DNA from: Adiantum capillus-veneris
Lineage: Eukaryota > Streptophyta > Polypodiopsida > Polypodiales > Pteridaceae
Assembly (NCBI GenBank): GCA_014529385.2
Contig: CM043953.1
Span: 90,961,842 to 91,025,841, forward strand
Length of the DNA: 64,000 nucleotides
Reading direction: 5' to 3'
The notes under the pieces: generated by a model
Told to the model about the DNA's origin: nothing
Databases searched by the model: none
What the model saw: only the letters and a program-made list of their open reading frames with translations
In this document: piece after piece, positions 58,960-64,000 of the stretch
Numbering within the stretch: position 1 is the stretch's first letter
Layout of the letters: each line of letters starts with the position of its first letter
Program-made: the position numbers and the translations under genes

Positions 58960-59930
58960 GTGGGAAACCCACCGTAACCATGGAAGGAGAAGAAAGATGC
59001 CATGACAGCTTGTGAAGTGCTAGTGGAAGAGCCAACCAAAATCGAACCGAGGAAGGATCCTGTGAATGGGATCTTCCAATCTGATGTTTGGGAGGCAATG
59101 GTGCATTTACCTATCAAGATGAAGTTGGGGAATATGTTTTGATTGGTACTTGCTTTCAAAGAGCACTGGATGTATCCACTGAAGCGACCAACCATAAACA
59201 AAATAGGGCCGAAGGAGTTGGGTCCTCTTGTAGATGACCAAGCCCCACTTATTATTGTACGGCATTAGGGTAGTAACATTCAAAATGTACTTGTAGATGG
59301 GGGATCTGGAGTCAATATGATTACATGGGAGACATGTAAGAAATATGGATGTCGGGAATTCGAACCAGTCCTATTTTGTTTCCAAATGTCAGATCAAAAA
59401 AGGGTACGACCCCAAGAGATATCGAGGAATGTTACTTTTGTTGATATTGGGGGGATACCTTTTGCGATATTGTTTGTGGTGTTATATCTCCAGGAAATGA
59501 AAGAAGACTACCAGATGCTATGGGGTTGACCATGGTTGTGACAAGCCAAGGTGAGACAGAATTGGGTAAATCATACATTAGTTATACAAAGAGGATCGAG
59601 AAAGGTTCGGGTTTTGTATCAACAAGCCAATCATGTTTGTGAGGACAACCAACCCAATGTGGCCAAACCAATAAATATGATGGAAGGATTGACGGACGAA
59701 GAAGAAGCTACCCAATTCTTGCAGGAAAATCAAGATTTGATGGCTATTTGTACGGTGGATATGGAAGCAATTTAAAAGCATTATGTGGAGAATCTAGCCA
59801 AGTTCCAATGGAGATATTCAAGAGCTGGACGAAGAAGGCCAATCCAATCAAGAGCTAATGGACCTGAGGAATTATTACATCAAGAACGTGAATTTGAGAA
59901 GCGAGATTGCTCTAGTGAAACACATTAGGT
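58960..59930 (+). pseudogene. Plus-strand gypsy protease fragment
   Basis: Encodes LVDGGSGVNMITWETCKKYG (protease active site with DGG, near 59290-59350), MSDQKRVRPQEISRNV, then YQMLWG and, after a stop, PWL, the usual end of the domain. It is followed by an acidic stretch (MEGLTDEEEATQFLQENQD). Opposite in strand to its neighbours and without LTRs: a fragment captured between the two copia LTRs. Confidence 0.7.
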
Positions 59931-60740
59931 GTTGTCAAAGTCTGCTCCCTAGAGACTGAGGGAAAGATGATATACATAGAGTTCTTTGATATGCTCATGC
60001 TCGAGGTTGATGAGTTGATGCTAGGACACATAACTCGTTTATGGATCAGAGGATGTAGCCATCTCAGTGTTAGCGATGACACATCCATACATGATGAGTA
60101 GTTTTGATGATGCATTGTAAGCAGATAATGCTAAGAAGGCTAGTATAGCTAGGGTTGCAGAGATTTTGTCAGCATGTGGGCATTTCATCTACAACCTACT
60201 AGTGTCAAGGCACGACCTAATAGCTACAATTGGTGTATTTGCAACACGGATTGTCAGTTGTATGATGATTGACACTAGCATGATGCATTATGGAGCTATG
60301 TAGACCATACAAAGATGTCTACGAGATTTGCATACAGACTCTAGTATGGATTCGCACGCTCACCTATCACTAGAGCTGATACGATTGCATGTAGATCAAG
60401 TGTGCGAGCCAGTGGGCGTAGGGTGAGAGAGTATATCACCTATTTTTTATATGTACTAGTAGTTTAGCTAGTAGCATTCACTTATTGGCACATTCACCTT
60501 TAAGTGGGAGGTTGTTGGGGTTAAAGGTGGATGTACCTTTACCCTGAGTTGGACACTATATTTGGCCACCCCCTTATTCATTGTACATTATAAGGAGCAC
60601 TCTCCTACACTTCTGCTAAGAGGTTGCACCACCCACTCTGTGTGTTCCGCACGTACATTGCATTTGTACACCCTTTAGAAAGGAAACATACCATTTGTTA
60701 TTGAGGATATCTAGCTGAGTGGAGTAGTTAAGCTGGCAAC
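59931..60740 (+). other. Unassigned, with a possible copia 3' LTR
   Basis: No coding domain recognised. AAGTGGGAGGT at 60502-60512 looks like a copia polypurine tract, and TGTTGGGG to GGAAACA (60513-60688, 176 bp) could be the LTR after it, on the plus strand. No second copy of this LTR is in the window. Confidence 0.4.
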
Positions 60741-61224
60741 TTAGATAGTGTTATAATGGCTAATTGGATTAGTGGACACCGCGTGCACACAATGCCTCCA
60801 TAGAAGCTTCCGTATACATGAGCAAAATCCCTCGCAAACCTGTGATGCACACACGTACTCCCTTCTTCCTTCTCTTGAATCTACTACCATCAATACGCTT
60901 GTCATTGCAAAGTCGTTGACCATTGTCGCATTTCACCCACACAAAACCGAAGCTCAGATACCACTTGTGAGAGCGCTAGGTGCAGAAGAGATGCGCGGTG
61001 CGTGCAAAATGTGAGGGAGGAGAAGAGTAGAAGACACATTGTCTGGGTGGAGCAACTCCAAGAATGTGGTAAGGAGCTCCGTATTTCTTCTTTTTTTTGA
61101 CACACCGGAGGGCCCATAAGGAGCTCCTTATTCTTTGTGTATATGAAGAATAAGGAATTTGTATGTACATATAGTGGGCGGTAGGACACCGGACGTCCGG
61201 CCCCACAATGCCTTTTTCCCAACA
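60741..61224 (-). mobile_element. Copia 5' end: LTR, primer site and leader/gag start
   Basis: The primer site at about 60951-60964 (minus TGGTATCTGAGC, one mismatch to the iMet type) is followed on the plus strand by TGTGAGAGCGC, a possible LTR 60966-61224 ending CCCAACA. Inward, the minus strand opens with MVNDFAMTSVLMVVDSREG (60923). The rest of this element is missing. The LTR end is a guess. Confidence 0.5.
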
Positions 61225-61280
61225 TTGCTACCACAAGTTCGTCATGAGCCAGATCCAAGGGTGATCTTGAGCCAGTAGGA

Positions 61281-61330
61281 ACAACCACAACCACAACCAC
61301 AACCACAACCACAACCACAACCACAACCAC
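61281..61330. repeat. CCACAA hexanucleotide microsatellite
   Basis: About eight tandem ACAACC units, immediately before the copia D LTR. Confidence 0.95.
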
Positions 61331-61332
61331 AT

Positions 61333-61526
61333 TGAAGAGCACTAGTGCCGGAGCGTGAGAGAGTGTGTGCAAGCACAAGCAAGGGACGAGCAAGAGAGGA
61401 GACGAGACATAGATTTTGGTCGAGCTCTTGGTGGGAATTTATCACCACTCCTTATTTTTCATTATATCCAAGAATAAGATTAGTGGTTAGTGATGGACGA
61501 CCGACCAATTGGCATGAACCCTAACA
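61333..61526 (-). repeat. 3' LTR of copia D
   Basis: 194 bp, TGAAGAGCAC to GAACCCTAACA, followed by ATCTCCCACTT, the complement of the polypurine tract AAGTGGGAGAT. Matches 58761-58946. The bases before it are CACAT, unlike TGCAT beyond the other LTR, so the two LTRs do not share a target duplication. Confidence 0.82.
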
Positions 61527-61859
61527 ATCTCCCACTTGAAGGCCAACATGGCTCAAGTGGCTATAAGTGTAAGGGTTAGTATGTACAATTATACAAGTAT
61601 GAAGCATGACCATAGCTTCACCCTATGCCCATCATCTTGATACAATTTGAAAGCCAGACTAAAGATAAGCTCTTTGTCATCCACTTGGTTCTCATCCATT
61701 TGGACTTTGGCTAACTCAATGCGTTTTCTAGCCAAAATATCCCCTATCACATGATACATTACCTTGATGTGTTTTGATTTGGGATGAAACACGGGGTTCT
61801 TTGCTAACGCAATCGCACCTAGCTATCACAATGCAACAATGGAGACTGGTATATATTAA

Positions 61860-62918
61860 GGTCTCCCACTAGACGAGATAACCACATAGCTTCCTTGTTG
61901 GCACTAAAAACTGAAACATACTCGACCTCAGTGGTGGAAGACAAAGTGCAATTTGGAGACCAGATCTCCAAGAGACTACTGCTTCAGCAAACAAGAAAAA
62001 ATAGCCAAATGTGGATCTCCAAGTGCCCACACAACCCACATAATTAGAATCAATGTATCCAACTATAGATGCATCACTGTTCCCAAAACATAAGCACTTG
62101 TTAGTTGAACCCTTGATGTATCTCAAGAGATGCTTCATTGCTTCCTAATGCTTTCTGTCCTTGTTTGCTATATACCTGCTGACCACTCCCACTACAAATG
62201 CAATGTTAGTCACGTGCTAACCATGGTGAACATGAGACTGCCAACTGCCAAAGAATCTGGCACCTTTTTCATCTCTGCCTTTTTAGCATTCAATTTGGGG
62301 TAATCATTCTTGCTAGTTTTTACATATGCTATCATTGGGGTACTCAATGCTTTCCCCTTGCATGTTAAAATGTTGCAAGACCTTGTGAATATACTCTTCC
62401 TGTGATAGTTCAAGTATTCCACGTTGACAATCTCTCTTGACACGCATACCAAGAAAGTGATGTGCATTGCCCAAATCCTTCATGACAAACTGCTTGCTTA
62501 AGGCATCCTTGAGAAGTGCAATCTCATCTTTTGACTTCTCGGCTATAAGCTTATCATCCACATACAAGAAGTGATCCTCTTGGCTCTATACATAACTTTG
62601 GGATTGAATGTACTTATCAAACTTGCTATACCAGTGCTTTGAGCCTTGCTTTAGTCCATACAAAGCTTTCTTGAGTTTACACACCAGTTCTGCCCTTGTT
62701 GGATTCTCAAGCTTTATCTCAAAACCTTTTGGATGCATCATGTAGACATCTTCCGCGAGATCCCAATGAAGAAACATCATCTTCACATCCATTTGGACCA
62801 GTTCCATGTCCTCTATGGCTACTAAACCAAGCACAAGACGTAGTGTAGTCATCGTGACTATTGGGGAAAAGATATCATCAAAATCTACACCTTTTTTTTT
62901 TCTTGAATACTTTAACAA
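61860..62918 (-). pseudogene. Copia D reverse transcriptase and RNase H
   Basis: RT at 62918-62310: FDDIFSPIVTMTTLRLVLGL, MELVQMDVKMMFLHWDL (first catalytic Asp region), PKGFE, KKALYGLKQGSKHWY, then MYVDDKLIAEKSKDEI with an intact YVDD active site (62567), MKDLGNAHHFLGMRV and LSQEEYIHKVLQHFNM. RNase H region at 62138-61869: MKHLLRYIKGSTNKCLCFG, SDASIVGYIDSNYVGCV, FAEAVVSWRSGLQ. Several frameshifts and stops separate the parts. The stretch 61527-61859 is the 3' tail. Confidence 0.85.
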
Positions 62919-63224
62919 TCTAGCCTTATACTTAGGCTAGGGATCTTCTGCCATGTATTTCTTCTTGTACACCTATTTGCAAGCCAATGCTTGTTTAGCC
63001 TCTAGTAACTCTGTCCATTCCCAAGTTTGATTAGCTAAGATTGAGTTATACTCAGATTGCATAGCATGTTTCCACTTCATGCTATCTTGTATCTAAATAG
63101 CTTCTTTATAACAAGTGGCCCACCATAGTCTCAGTGTGACTATTAAGTCTAATCGTAGCTGAAAACGCCCAGGTGCACGAGATACACAAGTAGATCGTAT
63201 GAGTGCCTGACTATTGGATTTCTC

Positions 63225-63665
63225 TCACTCTGGAGAAACATTTGTCTTTGTACTAGTGGAAGGTACATCATTAGCACACCCAACATTCTGTGTAACTGGT
63301 TGTGAGGCAACATCCTCAAACCTTACTTTGCAATATTCAATCTCTTTCATTGATTGTCTATCAATATTAGACTCATTGAATATCACCTGTGAGCTATATA
63401 TAACCTTTTTAGATTTTTGGGTACCAGAGATGATATCCATCTCTGTGTCCACACTATATCCAATGAAGATGCACTTGTGTGATTTGGGATCCAGCTTCTG
63501 GCTAAGCTCTTTTGGCACATGTGAGAATGCCTCACACCCAAAAACACGTAATCTGTTGTAATTAGGCTGTTTGCCCATGCCACATCTCTTGCAGAATCTT
63601 ATACTTCAGTGGTGTACTAGGTGACCAATTTATCAAGTAAACAATTGTCGTAACAGCTTCGCCCC
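63225..63665 (-). pseudogene. Copia D integrase second half
   Basis: Opens at THEFWGEAVTTIVYLIN, then PSTPLKYKI and, after a frameshift at about 63565, NYNRLRVFGCEAFSHVPKEL, KLDPKSHKCIFIGYS, SQVIFNES. This is the C-terminal half of copia integrase. The first half is at 55022-55500. Between this and RT (62920-63224) the spacer is degraded. Confidence 0.82.
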
Positions 63666-63666
63666 A

Positions 63667-64000
63667 AAACTCATGAGTTAAAGTCAATGCCACCCTTTTC
63701 CATTGATCTACAGTCAAATGGGCCGGCATAATTCCTTCTTGCAAAAAGATCATTATCTCCTCATACCATGTCCATGGAAGAATTTCTAGATTTATAGAAA
63801 CTTTCTCTTCTGCTTTTGCTCTGAACATATGTGTATCTAGAAATTCGTCTTCAGCACCAGTTGGTGCTTCCCTTGAATCCAATCGAGACAACTAGTCCAC
63901 AACTACATGTTGTGCACCTTGCCAATGTACCACTTCAAACTCAAATTCTTGCAATAGGATCATCCACCTCGCCAATCTGTCTACCAAATTCTATTCATGG
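63667..64000 (-). pseudogene. Gypsy G RNase H end and linker, continues off-window
   Basis: The minus strand reads RLARWMILLQEFEFEVVHWQ and GAQHVVVD (RNase H C-terminus), SRLDSREAPTGAEDEF (tether), then ILPWTWYEEIMIFLQEG and PAHLTVDQWKRVAL (linker to integrase). It stops in the linker, and the collinear continuation KFYSISFIAKIF is at 55015. The ORF runs without a stop across the junction into copia integrase. Confidence 0.78.

Larger units (their letters stand above)
55021..63665 (-). mobile_element. Ty1/copia element in permuted order (copia C/D)
   Basis: Minus-strand order from the right: integrase second half, RT, RNase H, 3' LTR (61333-61526), 2.4 kb of other sequence, 5' LTR (58761-58946), leader, gag, protease, integrase first half. 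The two LTRs are of one family. The integrase halves meet in one motif region: the left half ends at an MLSMAT-like stretch, the right half begins at THEFWGEAV. The outer flanks are two collinear parts of gypsy G. CTTAAC (left) and CTTTAAC (right) are present at the two junctions. Confidence 0.62.

Noticed and set aside
60902-61448. Open frames with long Val or Gly-Cys runs
   Set aside because: Produced by the CCACAA hexamer repeat and LTR sequence; no domain.

Overview
The window is plant nuclear DNA made almost entirely of LTR retrotransposons inserted into one another. I found no intact cellular gene, rRNA, tRNA or CRISPR array. Evidence for a land plant: Ty3/gypsy chromoviruses with a C-terminal chromodomain, a Tat-like gypsy element with a second RNase H, Ty1/copia elements with DSGA proteases, primer sites matching initiator tRNA-Met or tRNA-Asp, and a PPR-like fragment. 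The nesting suggests a large, slowly purged genome. A fern or other large-genome vascular plant is a weak guess; the species is not determinable here. Most coding sequence is on the minus strand and broken.

Layout, left to right. (1) 1-23785: a copia element (copia A; pieces 7001-7197 and 21487-23785) is split by two chromoviruses of one family. Copy 1 spans 1-7000 and its 3' LTR runs off the window. Copy 2 spans 7198-21486 and is itself split by a Tat-like gypsy element at 10731-19237. (2) 23786-25156: unassigned spacer with a degenerate tandem repeat and a PPR-like fragment. (3) 25157-33171: a second member of the copia A family (copia B), missing reverse transcriptase, carrying a 253-bp insertion and a plus-strand gypsy element with very short LTRs (28320-32637). 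(4) 33172-36602: degenerate retroelement sequence. (5) 36603-53078: a 16.5-kb gypsy element (element 5) with a clean CTCAT target duplication. It carries an extra ORF of about 1,000 codons downstream of pol. Its 3' LTR holds a 2.9-kb non-coding LTR element (element 6, 37217-40146) inserted in a CA microsatellite. (6) 53084-55020 and 63667-64000: two collinear pieces of one degenerate gypsy pol (gypsy G), separated by a copia element whose halves are in permuted order (55021-63665).

Three observations stand out. The permuted copia is arranged as IN second half, RT, RNase H, 3' LTR, 2.4 kb, 5' LTR, gag, PR, IN first half, and it interrupts gypsy G at a single point; this is what integration of an extrachromosomal circle by one crossover would leave. 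Elements 5 and 6 share units of about 270-285 bp with dyad-symmetric cores, in the element 5 leader, between its pol and extra ORF, and in the body of element 6. The extra ORF of element 5 encodes a protein with a globular N-terminal part, a coiled coil and a C-terminal part that I cannot assign to any retroelement function.

All readings were made by eye. Domain names rest on motifs, LTR ends on TG...CA termini with adjacent primer site or polypurine tract, and similarity statements are visual estimates, not computed alignments.
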